This document shows, piece by piece, positions 47,624 to 57,217 of a stretch of DNA of 64,000 nucleotides (the first letter of the stretch is position 1; every line of letters starts with the position of its first letter). Below the pieces are notes generated by a model. That model was not told where the DNA came from. It did no database searches and saw only the letters and a program-made list of their open reading frames with translations. The position numbers and the translations under genes were made by a program. The stretch spans positions 1,674,001-1,738,000 of the forward strand of contig JALJCS010000050.1 in assembly GCA_023055355.1 (NCBI GenBank), given 5' to 3'. This DNA is from Agelaius tricolor (taxonomy: Eukaryota > Chordata > Aves > Passeriformes > Icteridae).

Positions 47624-48901
47624 CTAGGCATCCAGAGAGGCAGCCAGGCGCTTCTGCCGCAGGAGAGCCCGCAGCTCTTCAGCCACAGGGGGCTGGGGAC
47701 AAAGGCAGCGTTAGAGACACACTGGGGGCACTGGGCTGCACTGGGAGGCAGGGGAGAGCAGGGGGGCCTTGGGGAAGGGGCTGTGGGAGCAATGGGGTGC
47801 AGGAGCTGCTGTGCTGCTGCCCAGAAGCACTGGGCTCCTGGCCAAGAGGCACAGCTGGGGCAGGGGCTGCGTCCTGGCTCATCCAGGGGCTCCTGGGCTG
47901 ACAGGGATGGGAATGCAGCAGGGCCCTGGGCAAAGGCTTCCCTGGGGAGCAGCCCTGGGGCAGGGCATTGTCTGGGCTGTCAGGAGGGGTGCACTGGGCT
48001 CTGCTGGGACAGACTGGGATGGCCTGGGCTGTGCTGGCCAGGCAAGGGGAGGCTCTAACAGCGGCAGAACTCATGGTACCCACCAGAGGCGTCTCCAGGA
48101 CCGCGACATTGTCTAAATCCAACTGCAGAGAGACCAGGAGACCTCGCTGGTCACTGGGATGTCCCCAGTGCCAGCAAGGGATGGGGGGACACCACTGCCC
48201 CCCAATGCCCTGAGGGGATGCCCTCCCATGCCAGCAGCCCACTCACCTCCCGCAGATCATCTTGGGTTCCTTCCAGGAGTGCCTGGAAAGGAGAACAAAG
48301 GCTGGGTCTGGACTGGACCTTGTGGGGCTGGGGGGGACACGGGTGCAGGGAGCAGGGCGCAGGCAGAGGGATGGGAATTCAGGGCCTCCAAGGAGATCTG
48401 TTTGAGGTGGGGGGAGACCCAAAGACACTGATCTGGGGTCACTTGAGGGCCCAGGGGACAGGGCTGGGGGTGTGGAAGGAGCAGGGTGTGAGGTACAGGG
48501 GAGGAGAAAGGAACTGAGGTGTAGGGACATGGGAGTGCAAGGGAGGGACTTGGTGTGGACAGAAGAATGAGGACAGGTGGGGACAAAACCAACGAGACTG
48601 GGAAATCATTGGAGTATGGGGAGTGAGTCAGGGAATTCTATAGGAGGACCCTGCTGCAGTGGCCAGGAAGAAAGGCAAAGGATTGAGGGGGGACATGGAA
48701 GGAAAGGCCTCAGGAATGGTCAGTGGGAGGGCGTTTGGGGACCCTGAATGGGACACAGAGGAGGCACCAAAAGGGTGGGATGGGAGGCCAGAAAGGGCAG
48801 GATGTGGGGACAGCGTTTGGCTGGTGCCTCACCTTGGCCTGTGCCGGGGGGCACAGCAGGATGGAGAAGAGCAGGGCCACGCTGAGCACAGCCACCTTCA
48901 T
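47624..48901 (-). CDS. Small secreted protein, 70 aa, four coding exons (copy B)
   Basis: Exons are 48,901-48,833, 48,282-48,247, 48,122-48,084 and 47,692-47,624. All four exons match copy A in sequence and length, and all splice sites are kept. Introns carry several differences, for example around 48,540-48,650. Perfectly kept exons beside changed introns hint at purifying selection, but recent duplication or gene conversion is also possible. Function not recognised; see the copy A entry. Confidence 0.72.
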
Positions 48902-48953
48902 CTTCCTCTGGCTCTGGGCAGCGCTGCCTGAGGCTGCAGCAGGTGAGGAGCAC

Positions 48954-48960
48954 CTTTATC
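48954..48960 (-). promoter_or_regulatory. TATA-like box of the secreted-protein gene (copy B)
   Basis: GATAAAG 53 bp upstream of the start codon, as in copy A. Confidence 0.45.
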
Positions 48961-50246
48961 CCTGCCGGGACTCCTCCCTGCACCCTCCCTGCCAGCCCCC
49001 AGGCCAAAGCCCTGCTTGGCACAGCCCCCAGCCCTGGCCACAAGCCCAGCCCTGGCACAGAGTCCATCCCACCCCACCTGTGGCACGGATCCAGCCCCCT
49101 TGCCCGGCATCCCTCCAGCTTCCTGCACGGGGCAGCTGCCCCTGGAAGGGCCCAGGCACCTGGGGGGCCAAGGGGGGCAGGCAGGGAGCCAAAGGCACCT
49201 GGGGACCCTGTGGGGACAGCCCCCAGTCCAACACAATCCATCCTCCAACAGCCCCCAGTGCCAGATCCCCCATCTCCTGCTGCCCCTCCCCTCCCAGAGC
49301 TTTCCCTGGGGGACACCCCAGAGCTGAGCCCGGCCCCAAACCCAACATGTGGGAGAACAAGGGGAACAAGGGACATGGGATCAGGTGGCTGATTGGCATC
49401 TCAGCCACTGCAGACACTGGGGAGCACTGGGCAATGCTGAGCACCTGCAGACAAGGCTGAGGCCTGGGGAATGCCTCACGAGTGACAATTCCCACATCCA
49501 CACAACCCGATAGCCCTTTCCCTGCAGATGCCAAACCCCACCAAGCTCCATGCCCACAGCACTGTCCCGAGGGGAATATGCCCTGCCCTGCCCCTCATCC
49601 TGTCACACCTGCAGCCACGGAGCCCTCCCAGAGCACCTGGGTCATGGCCCTGGCTCTGGGCCCAGGCCAGCACTGGCCCTGAGCAGGATGTGCCCATCCC
49701 AGGCACATGGGGAAGTGGGCACCTGTCCCCAGGCAGCCACTCGGAGCTAATTGGGGTAACAGAGGTGCCCTGTGAGGAGGAGGAGGGGTGTTGGTGCCCT
49801 GCCAGCCTCTCTGACAAGCCCTGTTTACCCAGGCCCTGAGGCACCAGGAGCACATTCAGACATCTTGGGCTTCCAGGAAGGAAAATCCACAGTGAAGTGG
49901 TTCCTGAGAGCTGTCCAAGGCTGTGATTCCTGTTGGACATTCCAGGGCATTAGTGAAGGGTTCTGCACATCTCTTTCCCCAGGGACAATGTGCATCCATC
50001 AGAGAAGTGTTATGGCCCAGCTGGGAAAACATTTCAGGCCACTGCCTTGATTGTTTGCTCTGGAACTCACCCAAGGAGGCACAGGGCCCACGGGGGAAAA
50101 TTTTCCTCAGGGATTTTGCTGCTTTGTGCCCTTGGAGGAGAGACCAGAGTGTCCTCGTGGGAGATTCTTGACCAGATGGACAAGAGCTGTGATGTCATTG
50201 GTTTTCTGAAGTCACCTTGGAGAGAAATTGAGGAAGTGTCTGCAGG

Positions 50247-50749
50247 ACCCTAAACAGTGAATGAATGGATGAAGGAGATTCTCACTGTTCTGACCCACTA
50301 TCCAGCAAAACCACAGCCAAGGGAAGTGGCCTGGTGGAATCAGGGGGGAAGGAGACCTTGTTGAGCCTGGTGCACACTGGGCACTGTGGGGTGATCCCCT
50401 GCTGGTGTCCCAGCTGTCAGTGCAATACCACTGCTCTGATAAGACTGGGTCCTTAAGAAACAAAAGAAGTGTTCAAGCTCAGGGGAGAGGGGGATCTGGT
50501 TGCACTTCTCTTCTCTGGCAGTTTCTCTCCCAGGGGGGACATTACATGAGAATTGGGATGCGGTAAAGGACAGGGCTGAGGGCAGCTGCTCCCTCTCTCT
50601 CTGGGCTTCGCAGGAGGACGCTGGGAGCTGCTGCCTGGGAAAAGGAATTGGTTGCTGCGGGTGGCCAGAGCAGCTTCCCCAGGCAGGCGCTGTCAGGCGC
50701 CTGCAGCACCGAAAGCGGCTCCACTTGGGGCTGCCTTGACAACTGCCCC
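50247..50749. other. Cellular flank of the provirus, kept only in copy B
   Basis: Sequence continuing from the flank shared with copy A (GTCTGCAGGAC) that copy A has lost by deletion. It may include the U5 end of the 3' LTR. No gene recognised. Confidence 0.4.
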
Positions 50750-51287
50750 AGCCCAGCAGACGCCTGAGCCCAGATGGTGCAATCAAAGCCTCACCAGAGG
50801 GACGAGAGGACTCCTCGCAGAGCAGATCCAGCCGGATTTATTAAGGGAAAATCCAAGGGCCCAGCTGAAGTGAGGGGGAAGAGGGAAAGAGGAGCAAGCA
50901 GGAACACAACCTCTGCTGAAGGGAACCAGAGGCAAAGAGCCAGGAGCAGGGCTGGGGCCAGGGTATATAACTGGAGGAAGGCAGGAGGGCTCGGGGTACA
51001 AATTATCCAATGGGGAAGGGAGTCAGGGCTGGAGTTAAGGTGGGGTGACACGGGACGCACCAATGGGGGAGCAGAGTGGGAGGGGTCTCTCAGGGAAAGC
51101 CAATGGAGGAACGGGGAGTACAGAACTTTCTGGAACTGGGGGGACGAGCAGCAGTCGATTGACAACAGCACATTCACATTAACAAGCAAAGAACCATGGG
51201 GAATTGCACCAGTCTCTCACCTTAACTTCAACAGTGGTGTCCTCCAATGACATCCCAGGTCCGTCTTCTCCATGGCTGTCTCTCACA
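50750..51287 (-). mobile_element. 3' LTR of the alpharetrovirus-like provirus (copy B only)
   Basis: On the minus strand, a polypurine tract (AAAAAAGGGGAGA, 51,288-51,300) is followed by TGTGAGAGAC at 51,287, the expected LTR start. A TATATA box lies near 50,963 and an AATAAA at 50,837-50,842. The far end of U5 was not defined, so the lower boundary is approximate. Confidence 0.7.
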
Positions 51288-52583
51288 TCTCCCCTTTTTT
51301 ATTTATTAAATAAACATTTCTCAGTGTTTTGTCAATTCTTTTCTTAAAACACATTAGTGCTGCTGAAATGATAACAACTATGAGAAGGACCCACAATAAA
51401 CTTTTAAGAATGGGGGCCACCCACACAGGAAGGCCCCACTGCATGAGAGTTTTGTCCATCATGTCCACAACTTTCTTTTCAGTAAGAAGAGTCTTCATTT
51501 ACTCTGGCATTTGTTTGATGGTGGCCTGGATCGATGTGCTTTTCCATGACAGGTTAAAACAACAAAGTCCTTTGAAATCTTCACAACCATGGCCACGGGA
51601 GAGCAGCAGGAAGTCGATGGCCGCTCTGTTCTGAAGGGTGGCATGTCTGGTGCTTTCCTGGTCCGCTAGAAGGTCTGATAAGGCAGCGGATGTAGCCTTG
51701 GTCTGCTTACTAAGCCAGCACTCCAGGTGAGAAAGCTCACCGAGGGCCTTCACAGCTGCAACCCATGGTAGAAAGATGGAAACAGCGACCCTCTTCATCT
51801 TGCCCCAATTATAAATTTGGCCATCACAATTTTGATTGAATTGGGAGTACGATCTTTTCTGGGGCGCCAATTGAGTTTCTTGTTTCCAATTTTTAATTTG
51901 GGTCGTGTTTGGGGTGAGGGTAGTAAGCTGGCCAAAACTGCAGGGGCCCCCTTTGATCTTTGAGGGGATCCCTGCCCACACCCTGTCACCACAGATGAGA
52001 AACACTCCCTTGGGAAGCACTCTGGGAAACGGAGAGGACTTAGATAATGTTTTGGCAGTATAATTGCACCAGTCAACATCATTGTATCTCTTATCATTTG
52101 GTGATTTATCTTTTCTTACTATCATCTGTGGTTCAGGTTTCTCATGCCAATTTTGTTGGGGTGGCTCCTAGAAAAAGTTGACACAAGAAGTCGCTTTGAG
52201 GAGCCCGGTAGGTCTCGTTCTTGGAGGTCCTGTGGTGCATGGGGTAAGATCTTCATCCACTCGTCCCAGGTGTCTACCAGGGTGGGCTTCTTACCTGCAC
52301 AGGCATATTCATTTGGTGACAGGGGGATTCCCACCAGACATGTAGACAGCGGGTCTTTTGCACCTCCCATGGCCATGCAAAAGTTATCCTGCTTGAGAGA
52401 TTTCCCCAGTGTGACCCATAGGTTTTCTGTTGGTTGTGGCACGACCCATCCAACCGCTGTTTGGATGCACAGGAGCACAGTGACAGTGGCAGCAGCTGTT
52501 AAGGTATTTCGGGGTGTCCTGGGAGTGGCCATCTGGTCCTCCAGTGAGTCAGGTATCGACTGTTTGAGCACTGATGGAAACAT
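51283..52583 (-). pseudogene. env: Alpharetrovirus-like env, broken (copy B)
   Basis: Same gene as in copy A but without the solo LTR. The surface part is 52,583-52,122, then a frame change shared with copy A, then 52,125-51,499 with a fusion-peptide-like segment. That part also carries the conserved transmembrane-subunit motif ending LQNRAAIDFLLL and a CX6CC motif (CEDFKGLCC). A TAA at 51,499-51,501 is private to this copy. The membrane span and tail follow in the same frame to 51,283. It cannot encode a full envelope. The CX6CC arrangement places it near avian alpharetroviruses. Confidence 0.88.
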
Positions 52584-52584
52584 G

Positions 52585-52685
52585 AAGTTAGTTAGTTGTC
52601 AAGTTAGTTGTCACTGTAATTTTCTTCGTTTTTAGTCAAGTTAGTTAGTTGTCAAGTTAGTTGTCACTGTAATTTTCTTCGTTTT
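52585..52685. repeat. Short tandem duplication at the pol-env junction (copy B)
   Basis: A block of about 55 bp containing GTCAAGTTAGTTGTCACTG and ATTTTCTTCG occurs twice in a row, with TTAGTTAG-type slippage. Copy A has one block. Confidence 0.9.
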
Positions 52686-54245
52686 GTCCCCATGGAAGGG
52701 AGGGCGAGGGATTGGCAATTGGGGCAGGTGGAGACAATTGCCTTGGCTTGGTCTCTGGAAATCTTAAATTGACCTACTAAAGCTGGAGCATTCTGAGGGA
52801 AGAATGCATGGCTTAGACGAGCCTGTTGAAAGACATGTGGTGCAGCGGGGGAAATGTGGGTGGCACTTGCTGCCATTGCTAACAAGTCTGCTCTCCGCTT
52901 GCCCTCAGTGATGTATCTTGGCAGCTCTGTGTGCAACCGGACGTGCAGAACGTGATAAGGTTGCTCTCTGTGGGAGATGAACAAAATTAATTCAGAGAGC
53001 AAGCTGTAGAATTTTTTATTTTGGACTTCCTTGATCAGGGCACGCTCTGCCCGCTCTGCTATCCCAGTGACATATGCAGAATCTGTGACTGAATTGAAGG
53101 GTTGTTGGAATGTTCGAAATGCCCTCACAGCTGCAGCAAGTTCTGCAGTCTGGGGGGAACCTTCAACAACCTGGATATCAGACTCCCACTTCTGAGTGTC
53201 CGGGTCCCTCCAGGTGAACACTGACTGGTGAGATTTGCCTGAACCGTCAGTGAACTTCGTGATAGAGTTTTTGAAAGGGGTTTTACTTTTATCTGATTTT
53301 GGGGCCAAATGCAGTGAATCTTTAAAAAGTCTGTGTTTAGGATAATGAATTGAAGTTTTTCCGGGATAGCTGTCAAAAGAAATTTGCAGATGATCATTTG
53401 TTTGTAATAGAGAATCCAATTGTTCCAAAGTATAAGGGAGGTAAATGCACGCTGGATCGCAAGCTGCGAGGGTCCGAAGGCGATGTCAGCCTTTAATAAT
53501 AAGTTTGGCTACAAGTTCTGGTGGGGTGGTAACTGTTTGATGTGGTTGGTGCAGCAGAAAAAGCCACTCGATGATGATGAGTGGGGTTTTTGAAGTATCA
53601 TCCCACTGAAAGAGCAGCGAATGGAAGTTTGGGCACTTACCAAAAATACCGAGGCTGAGGGGAAGGGACCGGTCTGTCCGATGTGCCTGGCGGTGTTTGA
53701 TGGCGCTGGCGACTCTCTGCAAAGCCTCCCAGGCTTCTGGCGTTAGCGAGCGTGGGGAAGCCAGGTCGCCGTCTCCTCGTAGAAGGTCGAAGAGCGGTGC
53801 CAGTTCTTCTGTGGTGAGGCCCAGGAGAGGTCGGATCCACGTGATGACGCCGCACAGCTGTTGCGTGTCTCTTAATGTCTGGGGGTGCTCGTTGATGGAC
53901 AGAGTTTGAGGCACGACGGTCCTTCCTGTGATTAAAAACCCAAGGTACTTCCATGGGCTCCATAGCTGGATTTTTTCCTGAGCTATCTGAAACCCCGCGC
54001 TTTCGACAGCTGCGACAGTCTTGGAAAGTGCTGCGTCTGAGTAAGACTTGGTGGAAGCACAGATTAGTACGTCGTCCATGTAATGTAGGTGTGAGACTCT
54101 GTCCGAAGTTTCTCTCATCTGCCTCACAATCGTCATTGGGGACCACTGAAGAAAAGCCCCTTGTCTGAAGTTTCTGGCCCTGGTGGAGAAAGTTACATGC
54201 CAAGGGCCCCGAGACCTGAGAACAGCTCCTAGCATTGCTAAGCTA
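52664..54245 (-). pseudogene. pol: Alpharetrovirus-like pol: RT, RNase H and integrase start (copy B)
   Basis: From 54,245 downward: RT palm with the YMDD motif (near 54,080), thumb and connection to an in-frame TGA at 53,486-53,488. RNase H follows in the same frame with acidic motifs FTDGSGKS, AELAAAV and VTDSAYV, then the integrase zinc-binding part with HFXQ-like spacing and CPNC. The frame stops at 52,664 in sequence that no longer resembles integrase. RT lacks its fingers and integrase its catalytic core. Confidence 0.88.
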
Positions 54246-55022
54246 TTGTTCACAGGTGTGTTTGCTGTATGCTACACTGAACCCAATGAAAGGAAGAAGG
54301 GGGCCCCTTGCCTTTTTACAACAATAGCCTTGGAAGTTGTCCCACCTCTCGGCCTGGCTGGACTTCTCCTGAGTTTTGGGTGGTCCCCCACAGAAGACCC
54401 CTCACTTGTCTTACAACCGCTGTGACAGACAGACTGAGATGTACAAGGCCTCTCCATCAAAGACCGAGACATGAAATCCCTATGTGAAAAGGCCCCCCCA
54501 CACTCTTTCCAAGGACTGGCACTGAGACCCCTAACCTGGGGGAGGTGTGTGGGGGAGGCAAGCTAACCAAAGCAAGATGGATGTTGCAGGTGCGAGCAGT
54601 GGACCAAGAAGACAATGGCTCTCACCCACTGCAGAGAACATGGACTGTGTGTACCCTTCTCTAAATACCATTTTTTCTTCCAAAAATACAATAGACTACC
54701 TTTGATTCGGTTTCAAGTTTTACCCCTTCCCCCATCAACAAAAAGAGTATAATAAGAGTTTGGATGAACTGCAACCCTGAGATCTCCCCAGACGTGACCT
54801 GGTGAACTCCATTGGCTGGACATCAAAGGACTGCGCTGTTCTACATTTGGTAGCTTTATACCTTCCTTTCTCTTCCTCCCTCTTTTTCCCTTTTCCCCAA
54901 TTCCTCCCCAATGCATTTTCTTGTGGTTATTCAATAAAGGTACATTTGTTTTGATTATCACTGCAGCCCCCTGTACCGTGTCGGTGTTTTTTGCACTCTG
55001 AGATCAACCCACAAACCATCAC
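54246..55022 (+). mobile_element. LTR-like element beside the provirus (copy B only)
   Basis: The segment starts TGTTCACAGG and ends near ACCATCACA. A TATAAT-like box lies near 54,749 and AATAAAGG near 54,931, followed by a T/G-rich tail, so the orientation is plus. It abuts the broken RT on one side and is near satellite on the other. The deletion in copy A removes it. Target duplication not found. Confidence 0.55.
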
Positions 55023-55134
55023 AAAACCCGTTCGTATGGATGGATCGTGACACTTGCATACATACTATAGAAACCTTCTATCAAACCTTAAAAATTCTCT
55101 ACAAATTCATTTCCAACATTACTGGGTCTGGCAC

Positions 55135-55530
55135 TGCCCAGATCTGGTGTTTGCTGCCACCTCCAGTGCCCAGATCTGGAAATTCCCTTGTTCCGGCAGA
55201 GCCAAGTCCAGCAATTTTCTGGTAAAGAAAGCCAAAATCTGGCAATTTCCCACTGCTGACACTGGCAATGCCATGATCTGGTGTTTGCTGCCAGCGCCCG
55301 TACCCCAGTCTGGACATACTCGGTTCCAACACAGTCCAAGTGCAGCAGTTTTTTGGAAAAAGAAGACAAAACGCAGCAATTTCCTGGTGCCACGACTGTC
55401 ACCACCCAGACCTGGTGTTTGATGGCACCGCCCATGCCCAGATCTGAACATTTCCCTGTGCCACCACAGCCCAAGTCCAGCAATTTGCTGGCAAAGAAAG
55501 CCAAAACCAGGCAAATACCTGGTGCCTACA
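55135..55530. repeat. ~133-bp satellite, three units (copy B)
   Basis: Counterpart of 21,740-22,150. The array is cut within the fourth unit at GGTGCCTACA, where an LTR begins. Copy A continues through the site without interruption. Confidence 0.93.
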
Positions 55531-55780
55531 TGTCGTAACGGCGGGAGAGATGCGACACACCATATGTGATGAATAGCAAATCTCGAAGTTTATTGAAAGC
55601 TTACGCATTTTTATATTCGTGTTAATGAAGCTTATGCATATTGCAAAATCTGAGCTCATTATTGGTTAAAGCACACTATAATCAAACACACCTACTTCTA
55701 TCTCTTAACAATTATTTTGCTTCTATGTGTACATTCTTCTAATTTCTCTACCTTGGGATAACTACATTTTCTGGCAAGCA
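55531..55780 (-). mobile_element. 3' LTR, 250 bp, of the alpharetrovirus-like element
   Basis: On the minus strand it starts TGCTTGCCAG after a GAAGGCGGGGGAGAAAAT polypurine tract (55,781-55,797). It has ATATAAAAATG near 55,612 and AATAAAC near 55,592, and ends CCGTTACGACA at 55,531. Its short length and box spacing match alpharetroviral LTRs. Confidence 0.88.
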
Positions 55781-55828
55781 ATTTTCTCCCCCGCCTTCCC
55801 GTTTTAGAGAAGGTCACTGTGACCTTCG

Positions 55829-57065
55829 TCAGTAATTGGGCACCGGTTGCTCAGTTCCCAGCTTGTTTCTCTTACCCTTATCCATCGGTATCACATCGGA
55901 ATGTCCTTTCTCAGCTAACCAATTATCCACAAAGCTCTCTACATCTCCCCTGTTTTTCTGTTGAACAAGCATAGTTTGATTAAATGCAGTAGTTATCATC
56001 TTTCTCACCATATTCTGTAAGCATATACAAAAACAAGGCAAAACTAATACTAACAGCAAAACTACAATAGCTACTACAATGCTAACCTTAATAAGTGAAC
56101 GTAACCATGATCCTAAGTTTAAAGATTTGAGCCATCCATCAATACCAAGGCCTGATTCCACTTGTAAGTTCCCAGTTAACCTCCGTAACTCAGAGAGCTG
56201 TGAGTGTACAGATCGTGCATGATCAGAGAGATTCATGCAACACATGCCCTCAAATTCATCACAACCATGGCCTTGTGCAAGTAAGAGAAAATCAATCGCA
56301 GCTCTATTTTGAAGCATTGCATGGCGAATAGAATCTACATCAAGCAAAAGACTAGAAATTGCTAAAGAAGTTGCATTTGTTTGTTTAGCAAGCCAACATC
56401 CTAACTTATTTAAAATAGCATGAGCACCTGCTGCTGATACCCCTGGAGTTAAGAAAGATGCTGCAACTATGGCCGCTGGGGACCAAAACTTTACATCATC
56501 CCGGCAGTCGGCTGCAAAAGCATGAGCCATTCGCCTGCTTCTACGATGGCGACGGCTCATGTTCAGTATCATGGACATGTTGGGTGTAAGTAGAGACAGC
56601 CGTCCAAGTGTACATGGTCCCCCGTGCAGCATTGATGGGATACCGGCCCAAGCACGGTCTCCACATATCAGGAAATATCCTGCTGGCAATTGAATAGGGT
56701 CATTTGATGAGACTGACACTCTCTTTGTTGTATAATTGCACCAGGCTGTTGCATTTCGGTAGACAGCCATGCTGGAAGTTACAACATTAGAATGGTTCTT
56801 GACTGACAGAAGGCTTCTATGGTTAAAATGAATACATGCATCTGCCATCACTGACCCTAACAGCTCCAACTCTTGGGGTTCCTGCAGTGCTATGAAAAGT
56901 GAGAAATCCACTGATCCCAATTATCCATACTCGTCCTAGCATTGCTGACCTTACAGGTTGGTATATGTGAAGGGCACGGCCAGGGATCTGCCGGCATTCC
57001 AACCAAACAGGTTGTGAATGGATTGCCAGGAGAAGATAATGACAGGCAAATAGTCTCCTGCTTAG
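55829..57065 (-). pseudogene. env: Alpharetrovirus-like env, long open transmembrane half, broken surface half
   Basis: A 363-codon frame (56,920-55,829) covers the end of the surface subunit, a basic furin-type site (RRHRRSRR), a fusion-peptide-like segment, a conserved LQNRAAIDFLLL motif, CX6CC (CDEFEGMCC), a long membrane span (VVAIVVLLLVLVLP) and a cytoplasmic tail to TAA. Upstream, 56,900-57,065 holds a surface-subunit stretch with TCLVGMP in another frame that ends in a stop. The gene start is missing at the junction with MROH. The TM half is far less decayed than the env remnants in copies A and B. Confidence 0.88.
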
Positions 57066-57217
57066 TTAAGGAGCACGGGGCCTGCTGGGCCTGGAGCTGC
57101 CCCTGGGCCAGGTTTCAGGCCAGCGCCTGCGGCAGGGAGATGCAGTGGGGGAAGGGGGATGGAGAGCTGCTGGAGAGGCGGCCTTGGGGCCAGCAAAGGC
57201 CACTTGGAGAAACTCAC
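57066..57217. other. Junction between env sequence and the last MROH exon
   Basis: Intron-like sequence following the MROH donor GTGAGT. It stops being recognisable as MROH where the retroviral env surface frame begins near 57,065. Confidence 0.5.

Larger units (their letters stand above)
51283..54245 (-). mobile_element. Alpharetrovirus-like provirus remnant, coding part (copy B)
   Basis: More complete than copy A. Minus-strand order is reverse transcriptase, RNase H, integrase N-terminus, then env, with most of integrase missing. The 5' part (gag, protease, RT start) is cut near 54,245, where a different LTR begins. Confidence 0.85.
31048..55530. repeat. Copy B of the tandem segmental duplication
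   Basis: This is a direct repeat of copy A with all the same elements in the same order. It retains parts of the alpharetrovirus-like provirus that copy A has lost: reverse transcriptase, RNase H and the 3' LTR. It lacks the solo LTR seen in copy A env. The block stops exactly at 55,531, where a new alpharetrovirus-like LTR begins inside a satellite unit. Sequence beyond that element (MROH) is not found in copy A. Confidence 0.95.
55531..57065 (-). mobile_element. Alpharetrovirus-like element: 3' LTR plus env, 5' truncated
   Basis: Minus-strand order is partial env, polypurine tract, 3' LTR. gag and pol are absent. The env sequence meets MROH gene DNA near 57,065. The left end at 55,531 is a precise LTR terminus inserted in the satellite of copy B. 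The element therefore spans the junction between the duplicated block and unique sequence. Confidence 0.85.
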
